From Ornithobacterium rhinotracheale (GTDB lineage Bacteria; Bacteroidota; Bacteroidia; Flavobacteriales; Weeksellaceae), in the NCBI RefSeq assembly GCF_004088395.1, contig NZ_CP035107.1, positions 62,001 to 126,000 of the forward strand: a stretch of DNA of 64,000 bases. The letters are read 5' to 3'. Both the position numbers and the translations under genes were made by a program. The notes beneath the pieces are model-generated. The model searched no databases. It saw nothing but the letters and a program-made list of their open reading frames with translations, and was not told where the DNA came from. Shown in pieces: positions 1 through 8,814 of this stretch (position 1 is its first letter; every line of letters begins with the position of its first letter).

Positions 1-151
1 TGATCAAGCCATTGAATTGGCTCACGAAATAGGGGCTCAGACAACCTATTTTACACACATCGGGCACGAAATGGGGTTTTACGAAGAGGTGGAAAAAATA
101 CTGCCACCTCATATGCATTTGGCTTATGATGGGCTGAAGATAAAAATTTAG
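1..151 (+). CDS. MBL-fold metallohydrolase (PhnP-like), C-terminal end only
   Basis: Only the last 49 codons are in the window, read in the frame that starts at base 2. The tail has a THIGHEMGFYEEVEK segment followed by HLAYDGLKIKI. This resembles the end of flavobacterial metallo-beta-lactamase-fold hydrolases related to PhnP (cyclic phosphodiesterases), where the late histidine helps bind metal. The metal-binding HxHxDH core lies outside the window, so activity cannot be judged. Its stop codon overlaps by 4 bases the stop codon of the convergent DUF3276 gene, with no terminator between them. Confidence 0.72.
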   Translation, partial: DQAIELAHEIGAQTTYFTHIGHEMGFYEEVEKILPPHMHLAYDGLKIKI

Positions 152-537
152 ATATCTTCAAATTTCAAATCAGTGAATTTATCTAAATCAGTTTCATTTT
201 CTTGTTTTTTCTCTGTAGGGAGGTGATTTTCTTCGTAAGAATGTTGATGTCTTTCAGAAATTACTTCGTCCCCTTTTTGGGCGATTACGAAATCTGCACA
301 TTCCTTTAAGTTTTCTTGAAAATTTTCAAAGTCTTCTTTGTACAAGTAAATCTTATGTTTTTTGAAATAAAATGAACCATCGGGGTTTGCATTTTTTTTG
401 CTTTCGGTGATAGTCAAGTAGTAATCGCCTGCTTTGGTTTCCCTCACATCGAAGAAGTAAGTTCTTCTGCCGGCTCTTAGTGTTTTAGAGAAGATTTCAT
501 CATTCTCATCGTTTCCGTAAAAACTATTCTCAGCCAT
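148..537 (-). CDS. DUF3276 family PUR-like nucleic-acid-binding protein
   Basis: This 129-residue protein resembles the small Bacteroidota DUF3276 family, which has a PUR-alpha-like fold (compare BpuR of Borrelia) and is thought to bind single-stranded DNA or RNA. Residues about 15-90 form the conserved part, with alternating beta-rich segments such as AGRRTYFFDVRETKAGDYYL and a helix near residues 68-85. The tail (about 95-129) is acidic and probably disordered. A promoter with a TACTTTTG -7 box lies 37 bases upstream. The gene stands alone between the convergent hydrolase gene and the terminator of the polysaccharide operon. The exact target nucleic acid is unknown. Confidence 0.82.
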   Translation of the reverse strand: MAENSFYGNDENDEIFSKTLRAGRRTYFFDVRETKAGDYYLTITESKKNANPDGSFYFKKHKIYLYKEDFENFQENLKECADFVIAQKGDEVISERHQHSYEENHLPTEKKQENETDLDKFTDLKFEDI

Positions 538-573
538 TTTATTATAATTCTATGAGTGTTAATGAGTTTAAGA

Positions 574-605
574 CAAAAGTAAAAAAAAACGCCATCATTT
601 CCAAC
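574..605 (-). promoter_or_regulatory. Bacteroidota promoter for the DUF3276 gene
   Basis: On the minus strand GTTG (602-605) is followed after 20 bases by TACTTTTG (574-581). This fits the Bacteroidota consensus TTTG-N19-21-TAnnTTTG with one mismatch in the -33 box. It would give a 5' untranslated region of about 30 bases. Confidence 0.55.
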
Positions 606-635
606 TATACAATCATTAAATTTTTGGCTAAAAAA

Positions 636-661
636 TAAATCCCACGCTATGAGTGGGATTT
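636..661 (-). terminator. Rho-independent terminator of the polysaccharide operon
   Basis: AAATCCCAC (637-645) pairs perfectly with GTGGGATTT (653-661) around a 7-base loop. On the minus strand the stem is followed by ATTTTTTAG. It lies 22 bases beyond the stop codon of ugd, the last gene of the 25-kb operon. Confidence 0.85.
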
Positions 662-683
662 AGAAATAAGTGTATTTTGTACA

Positions 684-1997
684 CTAAACACCGATTCCAT
701 AATAAGTGAACCCTTTTTCTTCTAGGAAATTTCTTTCATAAATGTTTCTCCCGTCAAAGATTAAAGGAGTGTTTAAATTTGTTAATATTTTATCCCAATC
801 TGGGAAGCGGAACTCGTTCCATTCTGTGATGAGTGCAATGGCATCTGCCCCTTGGGTGGTTTCGTAAACATTTTCGTGATAGGAAATGCGATTGCCAAGT
901 ATTTTTTGGGCTTCGTGTGTGGCCACGGGGTCTATAGCTTTAATTTTTGCGCCGTGTTTTAGTAGCTCATCTATGATATAAATGGCAGGCGCTTCGCGCA
1001 TATCGTCAGTATTGGGTTTAAAGGCAAGCCCCCACACAGCGATGGTTTTGCCTGATAAATCGTGATTAAAATGCGCTAATATCTTTTGTGCAAGGATTAA
1101 TTTTTGGCGATTATTTACCTCCTCTACGGCATCTAGAATTTGGAGCTCGTGCCCTAAATCTCGTGCCGTTTTAGCCAAAGCTTTGATGTCTTTTGGAAAG
1201 CAAGAGCCACCGTAACCCACGCCCGCGTATAGGAATTTTTTACCAATGCGGGGGTCTGCACCGATTCCCGCACGAATGTCGTTGATATTGGCGCCCACCT
1301 TGTCGCAGAGATTGGCAATATCATTCATAAAGCTGATGCGCGTAGCGAGCATTGCATTGGCGGTATATTTTGTCATCTCAGCGGAGGTGATACTCATATA
1401 AATTACACGGAACCCGTTTAGTAAGAATGGTTTGTAGATTTTTTCTAAAATCTTTTTAGCACGCTCATTTTCCACGCCTATAACGACACGGTCTGGGCTC
1501 ATAAAATCCTTGATGGCAGCCCCTTCTTTCAGGAATTCAGGGTTCGAGGCGACATCAAAGGTTAGGGCTAAATTTCGCTTATATAATTCACTTTGTACAC
1601 AGGATTTTACGATGTGTGAAGTCCCCACAGGCACCGTGCTTTTAGTTACCACCACGAGGTAATCGGTCATATGCTGCCCAATTTCAGAGGCAACGGCTTT
1701 TACATACTGCAAGTCTGCGCTGCCATCTTCCCCTGGGGGAGTGCCCACGGCGATAAACACAGCATCGCTCCCTTCTAAGCTTTCTTTTAGAGAGGTAGTG
1801 AAATTGAGCCTTTTTTGTTCATAATTACGGTGTACAATGTCTTTTAAGCCAGGTTCATAGATGGGTAAAATGCCTTTTTTTAGGTTTTCAATTTTGGTTT
1901 CATCTATGTCTACACAAGTTACTTGCATTCCCACATCTGCAAGGCAAGCACCAGTTACTAGGCCTACATAGCCAGTGCCGATAACTGCAATCTTCAT
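684..1997 (-). CDS. ugd: UDP-glucose 6-dehydrogenase
   Basis: The protein oxidises UDP-glucose twice with NAD to UDP-glucuronate in the cytoplasm. Its 437 residues show the N-terminal Rossmann motif GTGYVG (7-12), the catalytic-cysteine segment GYGGSCFPKD (Cys266) and the C-terminal UDP-binding domain with WGLAFKPNTDDMREAP. The length is usual for the single-domain-pair bacterial enzyme. It is the last gene of the polysaccharide operon, 56 bases after rfbA. A second, different nucleotide-sugar dehydrogenase of TviB type is encoded 15 kb upstream in the operon, so this copy is best assigned to UDP-glucose. Confidence 0.93.
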   Translation of the reverse strand: MKIAVIGTGYVGLVTGACLADVGMQVTCVDIDETKIENLKKGILPIYEPGLKDIVHRNYEQKRLNFTTSLKESLEGSDAVFIAVGTPPGEDGSADLQYVKAVASEIGQHMTDYLVVVTKSTVPVGTSHIVKSCVQSELYKRNLALTFDVASNPEFLKEGAAIKDFMSPDRVVIGVENERAKKILEKIYKPFLLNGFRVIYMSITSAEMTKYTANAMLATRISFMNDIANLCDKVGANINDIRAGIGADPRIGKKFLYAGVGYGGSCFPKDIKALAKTARDLGHELQILDAVEEVNNRQKLILAQKILAHFNHDLSGKTIAVWGLAFKPNTDDMREAPAIYIIDELLKHGAKIKAIDPVATHEAQKILGNRISYHENVYETTQGADAIALITEWNEFRFPDWDKILTNLNTPLIFDGRNIYERNFLEEKGFTYYGIGV

Positions 1998-2053
1998 ACG
2001 CGAAATTTTAAATTTTGGCTATGCAAGTTAAGGAAAAAAGGGGATTTAAAAAA

Positions 2054-2932
2054 TTATCTTTTTTCCAATAGGCTGAGCAGATATTGCCCATACGTGCTTT
2101 TTTCTAATTTTTTGGCATTGTCCATCAATTGATTTTCATTGATGAAGCCTAGTTTATAAGCAATTTCCTCAATGGCACCAATTTTAAGCCCAGTTCGGTT
2201 TTCCACGGCTTTTACAAATTCGGTAGCTTCTACCAGAGATTCGTGGGTGCCAGTGTCTAGCCACGCGAAGCCTCGGCTTAAAACTTCTAATTTTAATTTG
2301 TTATTTTTTAAGTAAGTCTCGTTTACGCTGGTGATTTCCAATTCTCCACGGGCTGAGGGCTTGGTGTTTTTGGCAATGTCAATGACGGAGTTTGGGTAGT
2401 AGTATAAGCCTACCACGGCATAATTTGATTTCGGATTTTTGGGTTTTTCTTCGATGTTTAAAACATTCCCATTTTCATCAAATTCAGCTACGCCATAGCG
2501 CTCGGGGTCTTTTACATTATAGCCAAAGATTACGGCTTTTTGCTCAGTTTTTACACATTCCACAGCCTTTTGTAATTTTTGAGAAAGCCCTGCGCCATAG
2601 AATATATTGTCGCCAAGGATTAGGCACACATCATCATTGCCTATGAATTTTTCACCAATGATGAAGGCCTGTGCTAAGCCATCGGGGGAGGGCTGTTCAG
2701 CATAGGATATTTTTAGCCCAATTTGTGCGCCGTCGCCCAGTAGCTTTTGGAAGTTAGGCAAATCGTGTGGCGTGGAGATGATTAAAATTTCTCGAATTCC
2801 CGAAAGCATTAACACCGAAAGCGGATAATAAATCATCGGTTTGTCATTTATCGGGAGCAATTGCTTAGAAACAGCCATTGTCAGTGGGTGGAGTCTTGTG
2901 CCTGAGCCTCCTGCTAAAATAATTCCTTTCAT
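2054..2932 (-). CDS. rfbA: Glucose-1-phosphate thymidylyltransferase
   Basis: This enzyme joins dTTP and glucose 1-phosphate to give dTDP-glucose, the first step to dTDP-rhamnose and related deoxysugars. The 292 residues begin with the nucleotidyltransferase signature [18 protein letters not shown], followed by [16 protein letters not shown]. The internal segments [10 protein letters not shown] and [14 protein letters not shown]-like region (about 160-175) are typical of RmlA. Length matches the family. It follows rfbC by 15 bases in the same operon. Confidence 0.95.
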   Translation of the reverse strand: MKGIILAGGSGTRLHPLTMAVSKQLLPINDKPMIYYPLSVLMLSGIREILIISTPHDLPNFQKLLGDGAQIGLKISYAEQPSPDGLAQAFIIGEKFIGNDDVCLILGDNIFYGAGLSQKLQKAVECVKTEQKAVIFGYNVKDPERYGVAEFDENGNVLNIEEKPKNPKSNYAVVGLYYYPNSVIDIAKNTKPSARGELEITSVNETYLKNNKLKLEVLSRGFAWLDTGTHESLVEATEFVKAVENRTGLKIGAIEEIAYKLGFINENQLMDNAKKLEKSTYGQYLLSLLEKR

Positions 2933-2947
2933 ATCACCTGAATATTT

Positions 2948-3499
2948 TTATAGCTTATTTACGAAGTTTTTCCATGAATTAAGTACGCGGTCTTTTTCGG
3001 ATATAGCCGCTTTTTCTGGGGGAATTTTCCAATCAATATTTAAATCGCGGTCATTAAAAATTACGCCTGATTCTGAGGCTTTGTTATAATAATTATCACA
3101 TTTGTATTGAAAAATGGCATTCTCGGACAAAACGGAGAAGCCGTGCAGACAGCCGCGCGGGATAAATAGCTGAGTTTGATTTTCAGCGGAGAGTTCAATG
3201 CATATAATCTTGCCAAAGGTAGGGGAGTTTTTGCGTGCATCTACGGCGACATCTAACACCTTGCCTTGCAGTACGCGCACGAGCTTGGCTTGCGCATATT
3301 GCCCCAGCTGAATGTGTAGCCCGCGGATTACGCCTTGTGTGGAATAGGACTGATTGTCCTGCACGAATTGGGTGTTTAGCCCTGTTGCTTGGTTAAATTT
3401 TTCCTCGTTATAGCTTTCAAAAAAGTAGCCTCGCTCATCCCCAAAGATTTGTGGCTGTATAATGAAACAATCTTGGATTTCGGTAGTAGTTACAGTCAT
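2948..3499 (-). CDS. rfbC: dTDP-4-dehydrorhamnose 3,5-epimerase
   Basis: RmlC inverts C3 and C5 of dTDP-4-keto-6-deoxyglucose. The 183-residue cupin shows DERGYFFESY near the start, the catalytic histidine in RGLH (His62), and the active-site tyrosine in QYKC (Tyr132). It sits 14 bases after rfbB and 15 before rfbA. The usual fourth gene, rfbD, which would reduce the product to dTDP-L-rhamnose, is not in this window. Confidence 0.94.
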   Translation of the reverse strand: MTVTTTEIQDCFIIQPQIFGDERGYFFESYNEEKFNQATGLNTQFVQDNQSYSTQGVIRGLHIQLGQYAQAKLVRVLQGKVLDVAVDARKNSPTFGKIICIELSAENQTQLFIPRGCLHGFSVLSENAIFQYKCDNYYNKASESGVIFNDRDLNIDWKIPPEKAAISEKDRVLNSWKNFVNKL

Positions 3500-3513
3500 T
3501 TTTCCTTAGGGTT

Positions 3514-4563
3514 TTACTGATACATTTTTTGGTAATACTCTTGATACTCGCCGTTGATTACATTTTCCAGCCACGCGGAATTGTTTAAATACCAATCAAT
3601 GGTGTGCGATAAGCCCTCCTCAAAAGTTACACTGGGTTGCCAGCCTAATTCATCTTTGAGTTTAGTGGCATCAATGGCATAGCGCAAATCGTGCCCAGGG
3701 CGGTCTTTTACAAAGGTGATTAATTGCTCAGAAGTCCCCGCGGGGTTCCCTATTTTTTGGTCAATTTGCTTGCAAAGTTCTTTGACTAAATCAATGTTTT
3801 GCCATTCATTAAAGCCCCCAATATTGTAAGTCTTTTTATTCTCCGCTTGGTGAAAAATTACATCTATCGCGCGAGCGTGGTCTATGACAAAGAGCCAATC
3901 TCTCGTGTACTTGCCATCTCCATAGATGGGCAGCGGTTTTTTATTCAAAATATTGTGAATACATAGCGGAATCAGCTTTTCTGGAAATTGATTAGGTCCA
4001 TAGTTGTTAGAACAATTTGAAATTACAAAAGGAAGTTTGAAGGTCTCGCCATAAGCACGAACGAAATGATCGGAAGATGCCTTAGACGCTGCGTAAGGCG
4101 AATTAGGGTCGTAGGGCATAGTTTCTTTGAATAAGCCAGTCTCGCCCAAAGTGCCATAAACTTCGTCGGTGCTGATGTGGTAAAATCTTTTATCCTCAAA
4201 ATCGTTATTCCAAGCATTTTTAGCAGCGTTTAGCAAAGCCATAGTGCCTAAAATATTGGTGCGAGCAAAGGCTAAAGGATCTTTGATAGAGCGATCTACA
4301 TGAGATTCTGCTGCTAAGTGAATCACGGCATCAAATTGATATTGCTTAAAGAGTGCTGCAATGTATTCCTCGTGAGTAATGTCTCCCTTTAAGAAAGTGT
4401 AATTGGGTTGATTTTCAATATCTTTTAGGTTTTCGAGGTTGCCCGCATAAGTGAGTGAATCAAGATTAAAAATCTTGTAGTTAGGATATTTTTGCACAAA
4501 TAAACGGACAACATGCGAGCCGATAAACCCTGCTCCGCCTGTAATTAATATTGATTTTTTCAT
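3514..4563 (-). CDS. rfbB: dTDP-glucose 4,6-dehydratase
   Basis: This SDR enzyme converts dTDP-glucose to dTDP-4-keto-6-deoxyglucose using bound NAD. It has the GGAGFIGS nucleotide motif (9-16), the acid-base segment STDEVYG (131-137, with Thr132-Asp133-Glu134) and the YAASK couple (Tyr157, Lys161). At 349 residues it is full length. It lies 24 bases downstream of a glycosyltransferase gene and starts the rfbB-C-A group. Confidence 0.95.
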   Translation of the reverse strand: MKKSILITGGAGFIGSHVVRLFVQKYPNYKIFNLDSLTYAGNLENLKDIENQPNYTFLKGDITHEEYIAALFKQYQFDAVIHLAAESHVDRSIKDPLAFARTNILGTMALLNAAKNAWNNDFEDKRFYHISTDEVYGTLGETGLFKETMPYDPNSPYAASKASSDHFVRAYGETFKLPFVISNCSNNYGPNQFPEKLIPLCIHNILNKKPLPIYGDGKYTRDWLFVIDHARAIDVIFHQAENKKTYNIGGFNEWQNIDLVKELCKQIDQKIGNPAGTSEQLITFVKDRPGHDLRYAIDATKLKDELGWQPSVTFEEGLSHTIDWYLNNSAWLENVINGEYQEYYQKMYQ

Positions 4564-4587
4564 TACTTAGCGAAGATACTTAAAATT

Positions 4588-5760
4588 TTAATTCTGAAGG
4601 AAACCTTTTTCAGAAAGAATTTGCTCATATTTTTCGTGCAAACGCTCCCAAACATGCTGTTGGGTATACTTGGCAATGATGTTTTTGCGTGTATTGGCTT
4701 GCAAAATGGATAGCGCTGCACGGTTGTTTTGATAGTCGCGCATTGTTTTTGCTAGTGCGGCCGTGTCTTGTTTTGGAATTATGGTTCCGTTGATATTGTT
4801 TTCGATAATCTCATTGGATCCGCTAATGTCTGTTACGATGCAAGGCAATTCCATGGATTGTGCTTGGAGCACTACATTAGGGAAGCCTTCGCGGTAACTA
4901 GGGAATACAAAAGCATGGCTTAATGCTAAAAATGGACGAATATCTGATTGAAATCCCGTACGGATGATGTTTGGATTTTCGTTCATTTTTTGAATGGTTT
5001 CAGCGGGAAGAGGATCTAATTTGGGCTCTTCTTTTCCCACTAAAATTAATTTAGTTTTAGGGTTGTTAAGCTCAGTAAAAGCATTGATTAATTCAACGAT
5101 TCCTTTGTCTTTGATTAAACGCCCTACAAAACAAAACACAAAGTCGTCGTGCAAAATGTTATACTGCTTGCGAAGCGATTCAAGGCAGTCTTCACTGATT
5201 TGGTCTTTAGAGAAATAATTTGTGTCAATACCATTTACATTGCCATTGGCGATGATTTCGAGTGGCTTACTGGTAATTCCATAACGCTGCAAATCATGTT
5301 TAACGCCCTCGCCTTCTGGGAAAATATGGGTAGCGCAAGCGCAAAGGATTTTATCCATTAAAATTAAAATTTTTTGTAAAAAACCTGTGCGATAAGGGAA
5401 AATTAATCCCGTAAAAGTATGAATACGAATTGGAACGCCCGCTATTTTCCCCGCAACCATACTCAAAAGCCCTGCCTTTGGTGTGATAGAGTGTATAATG
5501 GTGGGCTTCTCTTTTTTCAGCAATCGGTACATTTTAATCAGAGAGACCAAATCTTTAAAGGGTGAAATTTGGCGTTGCATTTCCACTTGCATGGTTTTTA
5601 CGCCTTCTCGTTGATGTACCGCTTCTAAATTTTTACCTTTTCCAGAGACGGCCGTAACTTGGTAAAACTGATTGAGAAATTTAAGTTGCCCTCTCAGTAA
5701 TATATCAAGCGAAATCGGGACGGTAGCAGTCCTGAAAAGTTTAATTTGGGAGTGTTTCAT
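4588..5760 (-). CDS. Glycosyltransferase family 4
   Basis: This is a cytoplasmic GT-B retaining glycosyltransferase that adds one sugar to the lipid-linked repeat unit; donor and acceptor are not predictable. The C-terminal domain has FVGRLIKDKGIVELI and the family E-x7-E region FPSYREGFPNVVLQAQSM. I chose the methionine of MKHSQIKLFRT at 5760. The longer frame, from 5811, would start inside the preceding gene, and the shorter start leaves a normal 20-base overlap with it. The N-terminal segment GLLSMVAGKIAGVPIRIHTF resembles PglA/CapM-like transferases that act early in repeat assembly. The predicted protein is 390 residues. Confidence 0.85.
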   Translation of the reverse strand: MKHSQIKLFRTATVPISLDILLRGQLKFLNQFYQVTAVSGKGKNLEAVHQREGVKTMQVEMQRQISPFKDLVSLIKMYRLLKKEKPTIIHSITPKAGLLSMVAGKIAGVPIRIHTFTGLIFPYRTGFLQKILILMDKILCACATHIFPEGEGVKHDLQRYGITSKPLEIIANGNVNGIDTNYFSKDQISEDCLESLRKQYNILHDDFVFCFVGRLIKDKGIVELINAFTELNNPKTKLILVGKEEPKLDPLPAETIQKMNENPNIIRTGFQSDIRPFLALSHAFVFPSYREGFPNVVLQAQSMELPCIVTDISGSNEIIENNINGTIIPKQDTAALAKTMRDYQNNRAALSILQANTRKNIIAKYTQQHVWERLHEKYEQILSEKGFLQN

Positions 5761-6832
5761 ACAATTGGATATATTTATCAACCATACGATGAATGTCAAA
5801 TTCCTTTGCACGCGCTTGGCATTTTTGCACGGTTTCTTGGTATAGTGCGGGATTGTTTTCCAAAGATAGGATTTTTTTGGCTAAAGTTTGGGCATCTCCT
5901 TGCGGAAATAAAACGCCATAGCCCCCCACGATTTCTTTTAGCCCAGGAACTTCCGAGGCAATAAAGGGTTTGCCGCTCGCCATACCCTCAATGCTGGAAA
6001 GGGAAAGCCCCTCATATTTGGAGGAGAGAACGATATAGTCGGCGGATTTTAGATGCTCGTATACATTTGTTTTTCTTCCTAAAAAATATACACGATTTGA
6101 TAGCTTTTCAGATTTTGTAAAGTCTTCTAAATCTTGCCTTAACACGCCATCGCCTAGTAGTATTATTTTGAAATTTTCGGGTAGATAGTGCAGGGCTTTA
6201 ATCAAAGTTTTTTGGTCTTTTGGTTCGTGCATAGATGAGACTTGCATAATGACTTTATCCGTGGGCAGTAGGTTAGTCGCTATTTCTTCCTTTCTTAAAG
6301 CGGTGGCATTTATCACATTTTCAATGTTTACGCCGTTTTCTATAATGGGCAGATTTTCAATGTTTATGCCTGTGTGGTTTTTTATTATTTCCTGAACGCT
6401 AGGGGTGATGCATACGGTTTTATTATATTTTTTATAAACAAATTTTTCAATGGGTGTGAATAGTTTATTTCTAATTCTTCGGTTGGAGGTGCTATGTTCT
6501 GTAAAGATTAGTTTAGTTTTACTTCCATTAAGCAGATTAGCAAAAACTGCCCAGTACTGCGCAGGGAAGAGGTGCACATGCGCAATGTCGTAGTTTTTTA
6601 ATAATTTTTGGAGTTTAAAAATAAGTGCAGGATTATAGACAGAACCTTGGCTTAATCTAAAAATTTTTGAACAATTTTTAGCTTCCAAAGCCTTGGTGAA
6701 AGGGTAATCATTGTCTGTTAAGAGGGCAATATCCATGCTGATTCCACGCTCCACATACAACGGGATAGAGTCGAGTAGGAGTTTTTCTGCACCTCCCATG
6801 TTTAGGCTGTCTATAACTTGTAAAATCTTCAT
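5741..6832 (-). CDS. Glycosyltransferase family 4
   Basis: The 363-residue protein starts with MKILQVIDSLNMGGAEKLL, the usual N-terminal acceptor-side motif of GT4 enzymes, and carries the donor-binding E-x7-E motif in SSKYEGLSLSSIEGMASGKP. No signal peptide is seen, so it should work at the inner face of the membrane. It overlaps the next gene by 20 bases and the upstream GT2 gene by 1 base, so translation is probably coupled. The sugar transferred cannot be told from sequence. Confidence 0.85.
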   Translation of the reverse strand: MKILQVIDSLNMGGAEKLLLDSIPLYVERGISMDIALLTDNDYPFTKALEAKNCSKIFRLSQGSVYNPALIFKLQKLLKNYDIAHVHLFPAQYWAVFANLLNGSKTKLIFTEHSTSNRRIRNKLFTPIEKFVYKKYNKTVCITPSVQEIIKNHTGINIENLPIIENGVNIENVINATALRKEEIATNLLPTDKVIMQVSSMHEPKDQKTLIKALHYLPENFKIILLGDGVLRQDLEDFTKSEKLSNRVYFLGRKTNVYEHLKSADYIVLSSKYEGLSLSSIEGMASGKPFIASEVPGLKEIVGGYGVLFPQGDAQTLAKKILSLENNPALYQETVQKCQARAKEFDIHRMVDKYIQLYETLPN

Positions 6833-7707
6833 TATTTGTTTTTTCTACGATCGTTTAAATACATGGCAAATCCCAAAGGGAAACCTACGAGTGAATATAG
6901 GAAATTTACACGAGATAATTTATTTTTAAAGCCCCAATCTTTGTCATTAAAACTGAAACGCCAAAAATTGATAGTCGCTTTGATTTTTTCTTTCAATGGA
7001 ATATTGTAAGAAGCCAATTCGCTGTAATGAATCATAGAAGCTTTAGGCGAGTTCATTCGGATTTTTACAATTTTATCAGTTAGTCCACCAGGTAAATATT
7101 CAGTAACATAAAAACCATAGTTGTAAAAATCAATTTTATATTTCTGGGCAATTCTATTCCATATTAATGCTTCTGGACAGAATTTTTCACCTTCAATCTC
7201 AGGAAATGTATACTCTTGAAGTATATCTGTTTTAAATACTTCAACCAAGTCACCCGTAATGTTATGTTTGTATCGAATGTCTAGTGAGTTACTTGTGATT
7301 TTATCAAAGTTACCACGACCTACAATCTTTCCATCACTTGATATTCTTCGCGTTGCTACGGCTACAACAGACATATCATTTATTTTTTGGATATTCTCTT
7401 TTAGTTGCTCAATCGCTGTTGGCGTCAAGTGGTCGTCAGTGTCTAATATTAAAGTAAAATCACCTTTTGCTTTTTGAACACCAAAATTTAAAGCGGTATG
7501 TTTTCCCCCATTAGTTTTTTTGTAATAGGACAAATCAAAGCCATTAGGAGAAAAGGTTTTAATTAGTTCATCTGTATTATCAGTGCTACCGTCGTCTATC
7601 ACAATCCATTCAAAATCTTTAGATTCTTGATTTTGTAGAGAATCAAAGGCTCTTTTTAATAAATTAGCTCTATTATAGGTAGGAGTAATAATGCTTATTC
7701 TTGGCAT
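6832..7707 (-). CDS. Glycosyltransferase family 2
   Basis: A GT-A fold transferase of 291 residues. The start ISIITPTYNRANLLKRAFDS, the VIDDGSTDNT segment (about 36-45) and the metal-binding LDTDDH (about 91-96) are the standard GT2 motifs. The C-terminal 60 residues are hydrophobic and basic and may dock on the membrane. It is likely to be one of the inverting transferases of the repeat unit. It lies 3 bases after the polymerase gene in the operon. Confidence 0.87.
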   Translation of the reverse strand: MPRISIITPTYNRANLLKRAFDSLQNQESKDFEWIVIDDGSTDNTDELIKTFSPNGFDLSYYKKTNGGKHTALNFGVQKAKGDFTLILDTDDHLTPTAIEQLKENIQKINDMSVVAVATRRISSDGKIVGRGNFDKITSNSLDIRYKHNITGDLVEVFKTDILQEYTFPEIEGEKFCPEALIWNRIAQKYKIDFYNYGFYVTEYLPGGLTDKIVKIRMNSPKASMIHYSELASYNIPLKEKIKATINFWRFSFNDKDWGFKNKLSRVNFLYSLVGFPLGFAMYLNDRRKNK

Positions 7708-7710
7708 AAA

Positions 7711-8814
7711 TTAATCATTTAAAAAATTATAATTTTGGCGGTATTCCATTTCTTCAAATCGCCCATTTCTTTCGAAATCTTGGAAGATGCTTTTGTATGG
7801 CATTAAATCTCCGCCGTCCCACAAGATGAGTAGGCGAATGAAAACTGCGCTAAAATAGACTCCTATGCAAAGTTTAAAAAAGTTTCGTAATTTTATATCT
7901 TTAATCGCATTATACATATACGGAATGGCTAAAACCAAGAAGATAAAATAGTACCAAGTTAGTCTTAAAAACGAGGCATTAGTGAGGGTTGCCAAGGTGA
8001 AGAATACATAAAGCGCAAAACCGTTAAAAATAGCAATACCTTTTTTGGTTTGATAAAAGTAATTTCTAAAATTTAACCCTAAAATAAATAAAACTAAAGC
8101 TTCAATAAGATAAAAGATATTGACACCAGAATCACGCCCTACATAGGTTGAAGCTTTTTCTATCCCAGTACTCTCTATGGTACTTTCTTTTAATACATCC
8201 CCAAGAGGAGTGAACGATAGAAATAAAATAATAAAACCACCCAATACTAGTTGGTAATTATTGAATTTTCGGTTAGCAACTAAAATGTATGGCAAAAATA
8301 TGATTGAACTTTTATGAAATGTAAACGCAAGAGCAATAATTAATAAAGCATAAAAATATCTTTTATTAATTATCATGCTAATCGATAGCCAAATGATGGA
8401 CATTGCTAGCCCTTGTCTTAAATAGACAAATGAGTATATAAAAAACTTACAAAAATAAACGAAAAGAGAAATGCTGATATTTTCTGTGTTTTTTTTAATA
8501 ACATAAAAGTGCATGCTATACATGATGAGCGCAGAGGCGAAAAATAGGAACTCTCGTTTAGTGCTGACTTGTTGCAGAATGTAATAATAGGTTAAAAATC
8601 CTTTTTCAAAAGAGTTGTAAATATATAGTTGTTTGCCTTTTAATACTTCAAAAACTTCCGCATAAATGTATACATCATACCCCCCAATCATATCTCGTAA
8701 GCCAGTAATTAGCATTAGGCAAACCAAGAAGAAATAAACTAATGTTTTGTTTTTCATTGGGTTGCTCAGATATACCATAATGGCTAATGCAAATATGAGT
8801 AGGTATGGAATCAT
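7711..8814 (-). CDS. EpsG family polysaccharide polymerase (Wzy-like)
   Basis: The 367-residue protein is a multi-pass membrane protein with about ten hydrophobic segments. It has the EpsG pattern: GLRDMIGGYDVYIYAEVF near residues 42-59, LRQGLAMSI near 133, and a TFHKSSIIFLP segment near 165. Such proteins polymerise undecaprenyl-linked repeat units on the periplasmic side. It is the only polymerase candidate in the locus and overlaps the upstream glycosyltransferase gene by 4 bases. Polymerases of this type are specific to serotype, and the gene is markedly AT-rich, consistent with exchange between strains. Confidence 0.8.
   Translation of the reverse strand: MIPYLLIFALAIMVYLSNPMKNKTLVYFFLVCLMLITGLRDMIGGYDVYIYAEVFEVLKGKQLYIYNSFEKGFLTYYYILQQVSTKREFLFFASALIMYSMHFYVIKKNTENISISLFVYFCKFFIYSFVYLRQGLAMSIIWLSISMIINKRYFYALLIIALAFTFHKSSIIFLPYILVANRKFNNYQLVLGGFIILFLSFTPLGDVLKESTIESTGIEKASTYVGRDSGVNIFYLIEALVLFILGLNFRNYFYQTKKGIAIFNGFALYVFFTLATLTNASFLRLTWYYFIFLVLAIPYMYNAIKDIKLRNFFKLCIGVYFSAVFIRLLILWDGGDLMPYKSIFQDFERNGRFEEMEYRQNYNFLND

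Noticed and set aside
5761-5811. An extended N-terminus for the GT4 protein ending at 4588
   Set aside because: The added residues come from the overlapping preceding gene and do not resemble the family start.
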